Source of the DNA: Mariprofundus ferrooxydans PV-1
Lineage (GTDB): Bacteria > Pseudomonadota > Zetaproteobacteria > Mariprofundales > Mariprofundaceae
DNA: 57,735 bases
Direction: 5' to 3'
Assembly (NCBI RefSeq): GCF_000153765.1
Contig: NZ_DS022294.1
Location: forward strand, 534,897 to 592,631
The position numbers and the translations under genes were made by a program. The number at the start of each line of letters is the position of its first letter. Position 1 is the first letter of the stretch. Of this stretch, positions 29,219 through 39,100 are shown one piece after another. The notes under the pieces are model-generated. The model saw only the letters and a program-made list of their open reading frames with translations. It ran no database searches and had not been told where the DNA came from.

Positions 29219-29656
29219 TCAGCCTAAACGGCCTTTGACGATACCTGAAAGCTTGCCCATATCGGCACGTCCCTCCGCTTTCGCTTTGACAATCGCCATC
29301 ACTTTGCCCATGTCGCGCATGCTGGTTGCACCGCTATCGGCAATGGCCTGATCGATAATCGCAACAAGCTCTTCATCGGAGAGCGGCTCCGGCATATAGG
29401 TCTGAAAAAAGGCAACCTCAGACAGCTCCTTTTCTTTCAGATCATCGCGACCGGCATCGGCATATTGCGCGGCAGCATCATTACGCTGCTTGACCAGCCT
29501 TGTGACAACCGACAAAGACTCAGAAGCATCCAGCGCATGCCCGAGCTCGATCTCCTTGTCCTTGAGTGCTGCACGCAGCATACGAATCGCGGACAAACGA
29601 TCTTTTTCACCCGCCTTCATCGCGGCTTTCATATCAGCTACTAACTGTTCCTGCAT
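29219..29656 (-). CDS. yqeY: GatB/YqeY domain protein
   Basis: A 145-residue helical protein equivalent to the tRNA-binding tail of GatB. The N-terminal half (LVADMKAAMKAGEKDRLSAI) and the C-terminal GKVMAIVKAKAEGRADMGKL match YqeY. Its function is not firmly known; it often sits between rpsU and dnaG, as here, so it belongs to the macromolecular-synthesis operon. The ATG at 29656 has GGAGAG before it and is better than an ATG four codons upstream. Confidence 0.93.
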   Translation of the reverse strand: MQEQLVADMKAAMKAGEKDRLSAIRMLRAALKDKEIELGHALDASESLSVVTRLVKQRNDAAAQYADAGRDDLKEKELSEVAFFQTYMPEPLSDEELVAIIDQAIADSGATSMRDMGKVMAIVKAKAEGRADMGKLSGIVKGRLG

Positions 29657-29699
29657 GGCTCTCTCCATAACTCATAAAGTACAAAACTTTTTCACCTGC

Positions 29700-29731
29700 A
29701 AAAAAAATGCCGGGCACAAAGGCCCGGCATT
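29700..29731 (-). terminator. Intrinsic terminator after rpsU
   Basis: On the minus strand a nine-pair hairpin ATGCCGGGC/GCCCGGCAT (29707-29730) is followed by a T run (29706 to about 29700). It lies between rpsU and yqeY. It can end most rpsU transcripts and leave a lower level for yqeY, dnaG and rpoD, as in the E. coli rpsU-dnaG-rpoD operon. Confidence 0.9.
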
Positions 29732-29756
29732 TCCAACTGCTTACGCAAGGGCGATC

Positions 29757-29972
29757 TTAATAATCGCGGTTCTCGCGCATACGTACACGGCGAAGGCGCT
29801 TCATCAGACGCTTGCGCGCTGCAGCCTCCTTACGCTTACTGGCGATCGAGGGCTTTTCATAGGCTTCACGACGACGGCAGTCTGCAATAACGCCGCCTTT
29901 CTCAACCTGTTTACGAAAACGCTTGAGTGCGATTTCAAAAGGCTCTTCAGGGTTTACTCTAATTCCTGGCAT
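29757..29972 (-). CDS. rpsU: 30S ribosomal protein S21
   Basis: A 71-residue basic protein starting MPGIRVNPEEPFEIALKRF and ending in an arginine-rich tail, typical of S21, which helps the 30S subunit recognise mRNA. The ATG at 29972 follows GGGGGTGAT; an in-frame ATG ten codons upstream is not family-like. It is the first gene of the rpsU-yqeY-dnaG-rpoD cluster and diverges from murJ. Promoters for both lie within 29973-30106. Confidence 0.97.
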   Translation of the reverse strand: MPGIRVNPEEPFEIALKRFRKQVEKGGVIADCRRREAYEKPSIASKRKEAAARKRLMKRLRRVRMRENRDY

Positions 29973-30106
29973 GTAAAACATCACCCCCTTGGGTCTTCCC
30001 AAAAAACTGTGCCCTTAAGCTTTCGCCATCGGGCTCGCCCTTCTCCCGCTACAACGCTAGCTTCGCAAATCCACCCGACGAGGGTGTGGAGAAAGGGCGG
30101 CGGATT

Positions 30107-31705
30107 ATGGCAAGCGACGAGAACAAGTCAAATCAGACGTTTGAAGCAGGGGCTGCCTCCAGCTCCGCGCTATTGCGTGCCACCTCAAAAATAGGTGGCT
30201 GGACCATGATCTCCCGCATTCTCGGTTTTGTGCGCGATATCCTGCTGGCGCGCGTACTTGGTGCAGGCATGCTTGCAGATGCCTTCTTTGTCGCCTTCAA
30301 GCTGCCCAATTTCTTCCGCCGCATGTTTGCCGAAGGTACGCTGACAGTCGCACTGGTGCCCGTTCTCGCCGAGGCCCGCCTGACCGGTGAAGCAGAAGCA
30401 CACCGTTTTCTCGATGCACTGGCTACACTGCTGCTGATAGTGCTGACCCTGTTCACGCTACTCGGCATGCTGCTGATGCCATGGCTGCTATACCTGTTCG
30501 CCCCCGGCTTTGCCGATGAGCCTGAACGCTGGGCCCTGGCGCTGCAACTGGCCCGCTGGATGTTCCCCTATCTGGCTATGATCTCGCTGGCCGCAATGGC
30601 CTGGGCTGTACTCAACACCTACAAGCGCTTTGCCGTACCTGCCGCCAGCCCTGCTCTGCTCAATGTCGCGATTATCTTTGCCGCAGTTGCGCTGGCGCCC
30701 TCATTCGACAATCCGGCGCTGGCTCTGGCTATCGGCGTGCTGCTCGGCGGTTTTTTACAGCTGGCCATCCAGTTTCCCGCACTCAAACGTATCGGCTGGA
30801 TTCCGCGGCTGAATTTTGATTTCAAGCAGCCGGCCATTATTGAAACGCTGACCCTGTTCGGCCCCGCCGTGCTGGCCATTGCCGCCGTACAGATCAATAT
30901 CCTGGTCGGCACGATCCTTGCCACACTGCTGGATACCGGTGCGGTCTCTTATCTCTATTATGCCGATCGCATTGTGCAGCTGCCGCTGGCGCTGTTCGGC
31001 ATTGCCATGAGCACAGCCCTGCTGCCGACCCTATCGGGCCATCTCTCCCGGGGCGATCAGACTGCCGCCGCCGATGATCTGCGCGCAGGGCTCGCCTGGC
31101 TGAGCTGGATCACGCTGCCTGCCGTCGCCGGCGCCCTCTATCTGGCTGAACCGATTGTCGCCACCCTGTTCGAGCGCGGCGCCTTCACCCATGCCGACAG
31201 CATCGCCACCGCCCACACGCTGCAGGCCTATGCCATCGGCCTGATCGCCTTCTGCTGGGTCCGGTTGCTCGCTTCCGCCTGCTATGCCGGCAAGGATGCG
31301 AAAGCGCCGATGCGTTATGCGGCCATCAGCGTAGCGGTAAATATTGTACTGGCTGTGATTCTGATGCAGTTCTGGGCCTATGTCGGGTTAGCGCTGGCCA
31401 CATCGCTGGCGGCATTCGTCAATGTCGGGCTGCTCTATGCACGACTGCGCAGCAGCTACGGCTCACTGCTTACGCCTGCAACCATACGCCGCCTGCTCAG
31501 TGCGATAGCCGCCAGTGCGACCATGCTGTTCGCCCTCGCTGCTTTCGGCATGTTCTGGCCATTCCCGGCAACTGGCCCCATGCAATCTGTCTGGCTTGCC
31601 GCAGCCATGATCGGCGCTATCGCAGTTTTCTTCGTTTCTGCTTTAATACTGGGTGAGCGAGCGCTGCTGATGCGCTTTTTGACAAGGAGAAACCATGCGT
31701 CGTGA
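30107..31705 (+). CDS. murJ: Lipid II flippase MurJ
   Basis: Moves lipid II across the inner membrane for peptidoglycan synthesis. About 532 residues with 14 predicted membrane helices. Diagnostic segments are ISRILGFVRDILLARVLGAG, ADAFFVAFKLPNFFRRMFAE and the charged cavity residues after them, then SYLYYADRIVQLPLALFGIA. The ATG at 30107 is preferred over a GTG at 30086. The N-terminal tail before the first helix is about 25 residues longer than usual and polar. It overlaps the exonuclease gene by 11 bases. Confidence 0.96.
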   Translation: MASDENKSNQTFEAGAASSSALLRATSKIGGWTMISRILGFVRDILLARVLGAGMLADAFFVAFKLPNFFRRMFAEGTLTVALVPVLAEARLTGEAEAHRFLDALATLLLIVLTLFTLLGMLLMPWLLYLFAPGFADEPERWALALQLARWMFPYLAMISLAAMAWAVLNTYKRFAVPAASPALLNVAIIFAAVALAPSFDNPALALAIGVLLGGFLQLAIQFPALKRIGWIPRLNFDFKQPAIIETLTLFGPAVLAIAAVQINILVGTILATLLDTGAVSYLYYADRIVQLPLALFGIAMSTALLPTLSGHLSRGDQTAAADDLRAGLAWLSWITLPAVAGALYLAEPIVATLFERGAFTHADSIATAHTLQAYAIGLIAFCWVRLLASACYAGKDAKAPMRYAAISVAVNIVLAVILMQFWAYVGLALATSLAAFVNVGLLYARLRSSYGSLLTPATIRRLLSAIAASATMLFALAAFGMFWPFPATGPMQSVWLAAAMIGAIAVFFVSALILGERALLMRFLTRRNHAS

Positions 31706-32498
31706 TGTGATTGTCTTTGATATCGAAACGGTCGTGGATGCCGATGCCGCGCGTCGCCTGCTGCACCTGCCCGAGCTCACTGATAGCGAGGCACGCGATG
31801 CACTCTCCGACTATTTTCTGGAAAAGACCGACGGACGTAATGATTTCCCGCGTCAGCCCTTCCACCAGATCGTTGCCATCTCCTACGGCCACCTGATCCG
31901 GGAGCCGGGCGAGCAGGGGCAGGAGCTAATCATCCGCCAACTGGCCAGCGGCGGCACGAAAGAGAGCAGCGAGAAGGATTTGCTGGATGGCTTTCTGCAA
32001 CTGATCGAAACACGCGCCCCGCAGCTCGTCAGCTTCAATGGCCGCGGTTTTGATGTGCCGGTGCTGAAATACCGCGCCATGGCGCATGACCTCTCCTGTC
32101 CGCGCTGGTTCAGCGAGGGAGATAAGTGGAACAATTACGATACCCGCTACTCACCCACCTATCACTGCGACCTGCTGGAGGTGCTATCCGATTTCGGCGC
32201 CTCCGCCCGTTGCTCAATGGATGAGGTGGCCGCAGCGCTGAATCTGCCCGGCAAGCTGGACACCTCCGGCGGCGAGGTACGCGAGATGTTTGAATCGGGC
32301 CAGATCGAAGCAATCCGCAACTACTGTGAGACCGATGTGCTCTCCACCATGCTGATCTTTCTGCGTCATCAGCTCTTTTCCGGCGCCCTCTCCACCGGCG
32401 CTTATCAGCGCGCCAGCCTCGGTATCCGCCACTACCTGGAAGGCGAATGCGGCGAGCGCCCTCACCTGAATGAATACCTGCAGGCGTGGCCTGAGTAA
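31695..32498 (+). CDS. PolB-type 3'-5' exonuclease
   Basis: A 267-residue protein with a DEDD exonuclease core. It has VFDIETVVDAD (ExoI), LVSFNGRGFDVPVLKYRA (ExoII) and AIRNYCETDVLSTMLI (ExoIII); the tyrosine four residues before the last aspartate suggests the DEDDy type. It matches the stand-alone family related to DNA polymerase B exonucleases (PF10108). No polymerase domain is present. The start overlaps the end of murJ by 11 bases. The biological substrate is unknown. Confidence 0.88.
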   Translation: MRRDVIVFDIETVVDADAARRLLHLPELTDSEARDALSDYFLEKTDGRNDFPRQPFHQIVAISYGHLIREPGEQGQELIIRQLASGGTKESSEKDLLDGFLQLIETRAPQLVSFNGRGFDVPVLKYRAMAHDLSCPRWFSEGDKWNNYDTRYSPTYHCDLLEVLSDFGASARCSMDEVAAALNLPGKLDTSGGEVREMFESGQIEAIRNYCETDVLSTMLIFLRHQLFSGALSTGAYQRASLGIRHYLEGECGERPHLNEYLQAWPE

Positions 32499-32548
32499 CT
32501 AAATTGCAAGCAACTGATCCGGGGCAAGATCAGACAGGGAGGCAACAG

Positions 32549-32908
32549 ATGGGGGCACATGAGAAAATTAACTATGTTGAGCTTCCGGCAACCGATATTG
32601 AAGCAGCAAAAGCATTTTTCACCGCAGCTTTTGGCTGGTCATTTACCGACTACGGGCCGGAATACAGTGCCTTTTCGGATGCGGGGCTGGACGGCGGCTT
32701 TTTCAAATCCGATCTGGCTTCGACCACAGCCAACGGCAGTGCCCTGATTGTGCTTTACAGCAAAGACATTGAACAAACACAGGCAAACATTGAATCTGCC
32801 GGTGGCACTGTCATCAAACCGCTGTTTGCATTCCCCGGCGGACGCCGGTTTCACTTTGCAGACCCCAATGGCAATGAATACGCCGTCTGGTCAGACATTC
32901 AGTCATAA
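32549..32908 (+). CDS. VOC (glyoxalase/bleomycin-resistance fold) protein
   Basis: A 119-residue protein with the vicinal-oxygen-chelate fold: KINYVELPATDIEAAKAFFT at the start and GRRFHFADPNGNEYAVWS at the end. The histidine and glutamate positions typical of metal binding are present. Close relatives are annotated as glyoxalase-like, but the substrate cannot be told. ATG 32549 follows GGGAGG with six-base spacing. It lies about 50 bases after the exonuclease gene and is likely part of the same transcript. Confidence 0.88.
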   Translation: MGAHEKINYVELPATDIEAAKAFFTAAFGWSFTDYGPEYSAFSDAGLDGGFFKSDLASTTANGSALIVLYSKDIEQTQANIESAGGTVIKPLFAFPGGRRFHFADPNGNEYAVWSDIQS

Positions 32909-32976
32909 TCAACCCAAAGAGCGATTCTGCTGATAACATGACATAAACAGGATCATGCTTGCATGGATAAGAGTTC

Positions 32977-33474
32977 CTAATGATTCCCGGACTTTGCGCC
33001 TGTGGAGTACACAGCATCAAGTCGACTCTCGATATCTGCAATGGGCGCCGGTCCGTCATATTTGGCAACCAGCTTACCATCCGGGGCATATAAATAGCTC
33101 GTTGGCAAACCTCTCATGCTGCCAAAAGCACTGGCTATATCTTCGTTCCCCATCACGACGGGGTAGTTAAGGTGCGCCTCGTGCTCTATCTCCGTCACAT
33201 TTTGACGCGCCCGGTACATCACCGCCACGCCAATAACCTGTAACGAATGACGCCGTTGCTGCAAACCCACCAGGTCGGGAATCTCCTGAAGACAGTGAGG
33301 GCACCATGGCGCCCAAAAATTAACCAGCACCCATTTACCATGCGTCTCAGTCTGCGCAAAATGTTCACCATATTGATCTGTCAGCGCCCAGCCGCCGGCA
33401 TGGGCAGTCAGACAAAGCAGAAACATCATCCCGGACACTCCCGCCAGCAACACCCGCTTGATGCTAGAAGGCAT
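32977..33474 (-). CDS. Secreted TlpA/ResA-like thioredoxin
   Basis: A 165-residue periplasmic protein. The signal peptide ends in CLTAHAGGW. A thioredoxin fold follows, with the redox pair in FWAPWCPHCLQEIPDL (cysteines at 58 and 61) and the cis-proline loop MRGLPTSYLYAPDGK. TlpA-like proteins reduce or shuffle disulphides outside the cytoplasm. The start overlaps the end of the outer-membrane barrel gene by 11 bases, so the two are cotranscribed and likely coupled. The barrel has its own CxxC just after its signal peptide, a possible substrate for this protein. Confidence 0.88.
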   Translation of the reverse strand: MPSSIKRVLLAGVSGMMFLLCLTAHAGGWALTDQYGEHFAQTETHGKWVLVNFWAPWCPHCLQEIPDLVGLQQRRHSLQVIGVAVMYRARQNVTEIEHEAHLNYPVVMGNEDIASAFGSMRGLPTSYLYAPDGKLVAKYDGPAPIADIESRLDAVYSTGAKSGNH

Positions 33475-34492
33475 ACCGCATACCAAATGAGAAGATATAG
33501 CTCGGCGTCAATTGCAGGGAGTTCACCTTCTGATATACAGGCAACTGGAGAAAGGCATGCAGCATGAATCCGCCACCCAGCCGGTAGGTCGCCCCCGGCG
33601 CTACATACACAAGCGTGCCCCCGCTCACCGAGACGCCGGTAATCGGGTCATTCGGTACGCCTGTACCAGTATCGATGTTACGTTTAATCACATTAAACTG
33701 CACAGTCGGTACGAATTTATCGCCAAAGTGGGAGTGGCGGATACCTACATTGAACGCATAGGCATCGCCCGGTCGGTACGTCACACCGGCAAGTCCCGTT
33801 TTGGTTGCCACTGCATGCTGCCATGTACCCTGCACGAACCAGCCAAAATCACTGATCGCCCCGAAACTGTAGAGACCCAGAATCGTATCCGTGGAGCCTG
33901 TGCCGATCTGCACGCCGGCATCAAGCGGCGTTACGCCATCGGAGAAATAGGTGTTGTTGGTGCCGGTAGGCAGCTTCAGCCCGACGATCAGCCCGACGAT
34001 CAGGCCGCTGCTGTTATCTGCGGAAAAACCGGAGTAATGACCCAGCAAACGCATATCGCCGACACCGCTGGCGGAAGAGCTCAGATATTGTGCTCCGGTT
34101 GGCCATGCGCTGCCGAAAGTACCGTGCGTACGTTTCACATATGGCAACTGCAGGCTGAGTCCCCAGGCCTCGCCCGTGTAGTTGATGTTACTGGTCACCG
34201 TTTGTGTGCGGGTATAATCCTCCACCTCGCCACCGGCAGCCGTGATAGCTGCCATTCTCGCTGATGAGGCCGCGCTGGAACCATAGCGCTGTTTGTTCTG
34301 ATTGAGCAGGTCATATGTCACATCAACAGACCAGCCCTCGGTAGCTGTGATACCTTGCGTCTCCCAGTTTCTGGACAAAGTGCTGCCACACGTGGCGCAA
34401 GCCTGCGCCTGACTGGCACACATCACTGAAGCCAGTAGGACAGCCAGTGGTGAAACGCACTTAAGCTTCGTACGAAGCCTCTCTGTTTTCAT
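33464..34492 (-). CDS. Outer-membrane beta-barrel with N-terminal CxxC
   Basis: A 342-residue protein with a signal peptide ending ASQAQA, immediately followed by CATCGSTLSRNWE (cysteines 32 and 35). The body alternates like a transmembrane barrel and ends RYAF, with the terminal phenylalanine used by the BAM machinery. GVGDMRLLGHYSGF, GLKLPTGTNN and QIGTGSTDTILGLYSFG resemble the PF13557 (Phenol_MetA_deg) barrels, a family whose name does not establish function. GGGGAGG precedes the ATG. There is no CxxCH, so it is not a heme c site. Its operon partner is the TlpA-like thioredoxin. Confidence 0.8.
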   Translation of the reverse strand: MKTERLRTKLKCVSPLAVLLASVMCASQAQACATCGSTLSRNWETQGITATEGWSVDVTYDLLNQNKQRYGSSAASSARMAAITAAGGEVEDYTRTQTVTSNINYTGEAWGLSLQLPYVKRTHGTFGSAWPTGAQYLSSSASGVGDMRLLGHYSGFSADNSSGLIVGLIVGLKLPTGTNNTYFSDGVTPLDAGVQIGTGSTDTILGLYSFGAISDFGWFVQGTWQHAVATKTGLAGVTYRPGDAYAFNVGIRHSHFGDKFVPTVQFNVIKRNIDTGTGVPNDPITGVSVSGGTLVYVAPGATYRLGGGFMLHAFLQLPVYQKVNSLQLTPSYIFSFGMRYAF

Positions 34493-34720
34493 TGTGATCC
34501 TCCCCTCGAGAATGAGTATTCAACTATACCTATTCCCGCCCGGCTGACGATGCGGCAAAGTGTCACAGCGCTCTTAAGCCGCGAAAAACAATAAGGCGAA
34601 GGCTGCTCTCTCTATCTTTTGCATATGCGCCCGCCTAAGATGCTGCCAATATGACCATGATGTCGTTTCTTTCTGACGCATCGCCGAAACTATTCAATCG
34701 TCTGCACACAGGATAACCCA

Positions 34721-36100
34721 TTGAGCCAAGCTGCCTTTTCAACACTCTCCCTACGCCCCGATCTGCTGGATAATCTGGCGACGCTGGGCTATGAGGCGAT
34801 GACCCCGATTCAGCAGCAGAGCCTGCCTGATATTCTGGCCGGCAGGGATGTGATCGCGCAGGGGCAAACAGGCTCAGGTAAAACCGCCGCCTTCGGCCTT
34901 GGCCTGCTGCAGAAGCTGGATATCACAAAGCCGCACGTGCAGTCACTGGTACTATGCCCGACACGTGAGCTGGCCGATCAGGTGGCCAAGGAGATACGCA
35001 AACTGGCGCGCAAGCTGGCTAACATCAAAGTACTGACCCTCTGCGGCGGCATGCCATTCGGCCCGCAGATCGGCTCACTGGAGCATGGCGCGCATATCAT
35101 TGTCGGCACACCCGGACGCATCGAAGATCATATGAACCGGGGCACACTGAAGCTTGATCGCGTCACTACACTGGTGCTTGATGAGGCGGACCGGATGCTG
35201 GAGATGGGCTTTCAGAGCGTACTCGACAGTATCATCGGCAAAATACCCAAACAGCGTCAGACCCTGCTGTTCAGCGCCACCTTTCCCGATCAGATCCAGT
35301 CTGTCGCCAAACGCATCATGGACAAACCTGTCATGGTGGCCGTGGCATCGACGCATGATGACAGCAGCATTGAACAACATTTTTACAAGGTGAGCGATGA
35401 TGAGCAGCGCATGACAGCTCTACGCCTGTTGCTGCTGCAGCACAAACCTGTCTCCACACTGGTCTTCTGCAATACCAAGGCGGAGACCGAGGCTGTCGCC
35501 AAGACGCTGGTTTGGCATGGTTTTAGTGCACTGGCTTTAAACGGTGATCTGGAGCAGCGGGATCGGGATCAGGTGATGGTGCGCTTTGCCAATAAAAGTA
35601 TCTCCGTGCTTGTCGCCACAGATGTGGCTGCGCGCGGACTGGATATCGATGCGCTCGATGCCGTTATCAACTATCACATAGCACATGATCCGGAAGTACA
35701 CGTTCACCGTATAGGTCGCACCGGACGCGCCGGCAGCAAGGGCGTGGCCTGCTCCCTCTACCGCGAAAACCCGTATCGCATGACGGTACTCGGCGACTAT
35801 CTGGGTCGTGTGATTGAGGGGGAAACACTGCCGCCGGCAGAGCTGTTAAAGCAGGCACCGACCAGGCCGCTGATGACAACGCTGCAGATTGGCGGCGGCA
35901 AAAAACAGAAGATCCGCCCCGGTGACATTCTCGGCGCGCTGACCGGCGAAGCCGGTATTGCCGGCTCACAGGTCGGTAAAATTCACATTATGGATAACTG
36001 GTCTTATGTCGCGGTCAGCCGGGATGCGGTTAAAACGGCCATCCGAAAATTAACCGCAGGAAAGCTCAAGGGCCGCTCCTTCCGAGTCCGGCAGATCTAG
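34721..36100 (+). CDS. dbpA: DEAD-box RNA helicase DbpA
   Basis: A 459-residue helicase for 50S subunit assembly. All motifs are present: AQGQTGSGKTAAF (I), PTRELADQ (Ia), TPGRI, VLDEADRML (II), FSATF (III), ATDVAARGLDID (V) and HRIGRTGRAG (VI). The last 75 residues contain GGGKKQKIRPGDILGALTGE and a SYVAVSRD end, the RNA-binding domain of DbpA that targets 23S hairpin 92. The start is TTG at 34721 after AGGATAA; no in-frame ATG exists before the Q motif. It is divergent from the barrel gene. Confidence 0.95.
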   Translation: MSQAAFSTLSLRPDLLDNLATLGYEAMTPIQQQSLPDILAGRDVIAQGQTGSGKTAAFGLGLLQKLDITKPHVQSLVLCPTRELADQVAKEIRKLARKLANIKVLTLCGGMPFGPQIGSLEHGAHIIVGTPGRIEDHMNRGTLKLDRVTTLVLDEADRMLEMGFQSVLDSIIGKIPKQRQTLLFSATFPDQIQSVAKRIMDKPVMVAVASTHDDSSIEQHFYKVSDDEQRMTALRLLLLQHKPVSTLVFCNTKAETEAVAKTLVWHGFSALALNGDLEQRDRDQVMVRFANKSISVLVATDVAARGLDIDALDAVINYHIAHDPEVHVHRIGRTGRAGSKGVACSLYRENPYRMTVLGDYLGRVIEGETLPPAELLKQAPTRPLMTTLQIGGGKKQKIRPGDILGALTGEAGIAGSQVGKIHIMDNWSYVAVSRDAVKTAIRKLTAGKLKGRSFRVRQI

Positions 36101-36152
36101 TACGCATAACGGTTGCCTCATCGGTGCTGCTACCGGTTCGACTCGAACTGTT

Positions 36153-39100
36153 TTACAGCACTGATTCGGGAGTCGCATTGGTCGGCAGGTCGTTCATCTT
36201 CTCCAAAGCTGCCGGAGAACGATGCAAATCGAAAAACAGGTTCATTGACAGCGTCATCATGAACTCGCGGTGGAATACCGCCTTCAACGCCGGCGACAGT
36301 CTGGCATATGCCTGTGCCATATCCCGCTGCTGCTTTGGATTCATACCCTTCTGCCAACGTCTGGCTGCGCGAATGGCCAGATTGGTGACACGGCTATTCC
36401 ACCGCGCCGCCATCTCGGGTGAAATGCCATCCCCGGTGATCTGGTTAAACAAAAACATGGAGGCCTGAAATACGAGGGCATGCTGCATTTGTTCATTAAA
36501 CGCCTTGAAATCCTGTATAAGATGCTGATGCTCCGGGTCGGGTGCCAGAATAAGAATGCGCGCCCACTTGTCCGCATCCATCCGGACCTTTTTCTCAGCC
36601 GTCCTGGACAGCTTGACCTTCGCTTCTTTGCGACCTGTGTCATGGTTCAGGTTATATTCAGGCCGCTTCATCAAATCGGATATCGATTCATGCAACGACG
36701 TGCATCCATGCGCGCTCTGGTATGCGGTTTTACCATCCGCAGGCTGCTCAAAGCTCAGCCTGCCTTTTTCACCAAACCCGAGGCCGAAGACAAACGGAAC
36801 CGTTTTGATCACTTCGCGGCCAAACATAGTCGCTTTGGCCGTATCCTGTGTAACCAGCGACCATTGCTTCGGATCAAAATGATCAGGCAACGGAAACCGG
36901 GCAATCACCCCCTTCAGCTTGCCGAACGGCGGCAGACCGAAACGCTCCCATATGCCGGGGGCATTTAAGATCGCCTTGTATCGCTCCAGCAACTCTTTCC
37001 ACTGCGTTGATTCACGCGTGACACTGCGATCAACCAGCTGGCCATCGATATAGGTTTCCCGTGTAATAGTAATCGTCAGCTTCCAGTGCGCCCACAGTTC
37101 AAATATCATATAACCGACTGGCCTGAGGATGCGCCCGTCCCTGTTCTGCAATACCATCATGTGCGGTGCGCCCTGATCGGGCGATCTGGAGATCTCCTGG
37201 GCGATGCGAATCTCGCCCGCCCTGTTTTTGGGCTGATACAGCCAGCCATTGAGTTGAATCGTGATGCCACTGGCAGCATCAGAGATCTTCATCCAGTCTC
37301 CCTTGGGCCGGGGAGTCATGCGCGGGCCGCTATTTCCGCCAAACGGATTGCCGCCGCCAAACATGCCCAGCGCACCCTTGGCAACATCCCCGGCGGCAGA
37401 TTTCACCTTGCTCGCCGCTTTCTCACTATCCGGCATGGATAGAAGCACCGGGTTCGTCAGGCCGTTGATTTCTGCATCACACATCCCGCCATTCAGCTGA
37501 TCGGGGTCATGTGCCAGATAGCCTGTGCTTAGCTGGATATCCTTGCCGGAAAGTTTTCTGAAAGTGCCTGGCCCACCAGTCTTATCTTCACCCTTGATCG
37601 AACAGTGCCTCCTGATGCAAGCGACAACGCCGGATTCCGCTTTCAGATTAAGCTGCCGAACAGCCTGAATATCCTTTTCGGCATCCCGAAGCATGCGCTC
37701 CACATCCTTAATCTCCTCCTTGAGGCGTTGCTTGCGTTGCACCGAATATCCGGCTGCGTCTTCATGTCTGAGTGCGTAAAGATCATGATTCAAGCCCGAT
37801 GCACGTTTGGATTTCTCATTGTAATCGTATAATCCATGGTGATAACCGGCCAGCAGGGATCGGCATGCCTTGCATACCTTCTTTCCGCGAAACACACCCC
37901 CGCCCTGTTCCGGACTGAGCCAGTAGGCCTCTCCCTGTGCGAGCGCAGCAGGCTTCTTGCCATGCGCTTCCCCTTGTTGCAGATAGCCGGGTTCACCAGC
38001 AACAACATCGGTTCCCTTTGATGCTAGAACACCAGTCTTTTTCAAGCCCGGGCCTCCACTACCGGCATCATGTTCCGAATATCCGGTGCTTAACCCGACA
38101 TCCTTACCTGTAAGTTCCCTGTGCTTGCCCGGTCCGGGATAGGTGTAAATCGACACAAGGGATTTTCTGGGCTCTGGGCCCTGCTGTTTTGTAACCAGAA
38201 GGGCGACGCAGAGTTGCCTGGATTTGAGCCATAATCGCTCAGTAGTGCCGAACCTGGACCGGGCGGCGTCATCCTTCAGAATACGCCAGCCTTTTTTCGG
38301 CAATCGCACTTTATACCACGACTTGATGTTGGCAGGCGATTCGGTCGAGAGAAAGCTGAATGACTTGCCTGTGTCATGGTCAAATGATTCAGGAGACCTC
38401 GCAGCTGGCGGCCAGGGAATATCTGCTGGCATGTCCGATACATTTCGGCGGTAGTTTGTCGACGATTTCGGTTGGGAAAACAGACAACCACCGACCTGCA
38501 ACGAATTCGTATGTTCCGGAACATTCTTCGCGCCGATATTGCCGGATTTGCTTATCTTATTGCCTTTTGCCCGCACACCCGGCTTAACAGTCAAGCGGCT
38601 GTCGCCGGCTACTGCAGCTGTGCAAACCTGCAGTGGAGCATTAATTTGAATAATGGGTGCTTGCAAGTGCACTTTGTCTTTTTTCGCATGAACCAATCCT
38701 TTATACACATCGGTTTCGGAAAAGTGCTCATAGGTGAAGGACAGGCTTGTTTTCTCTCCGCCTGCCCTGCTTTGCTCCACATTCATTTCAACCACAAAAC
38801 TGTAAACGGGATTAGCGGAATCCGCTTCAAGCCTGTGGATTTTATATAACTTGAATTCGCCGGAATAGTACTGCGACATTCCTCCGGATGACTCGCGGCC
38901 TGTATTAATCGCTTCCGATGTGATTGCCGCGTTGCAGATGTCACGCCCGCTTTGTCTGGCCGTTTTCAGCTGTACCCGACTCAGACTGGCATCGCTGAGT
39001 AAGCTCTGCTTAACTTCCAACACATAATCTGTCGAAGCCACCCTCGCGTTATGGTGCTGATCAAACCGGTAGCTCTCTTTTCTGCCTTTTCCCCAGTCTA

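Noticed and set aside
33975-34005. A short tandem repeat in the barrel gene (GLIVGLIVGL)
   Set aside because: Only two copies of four codons in a membrane strand; no sign of a mobile or phase-variable repeat.
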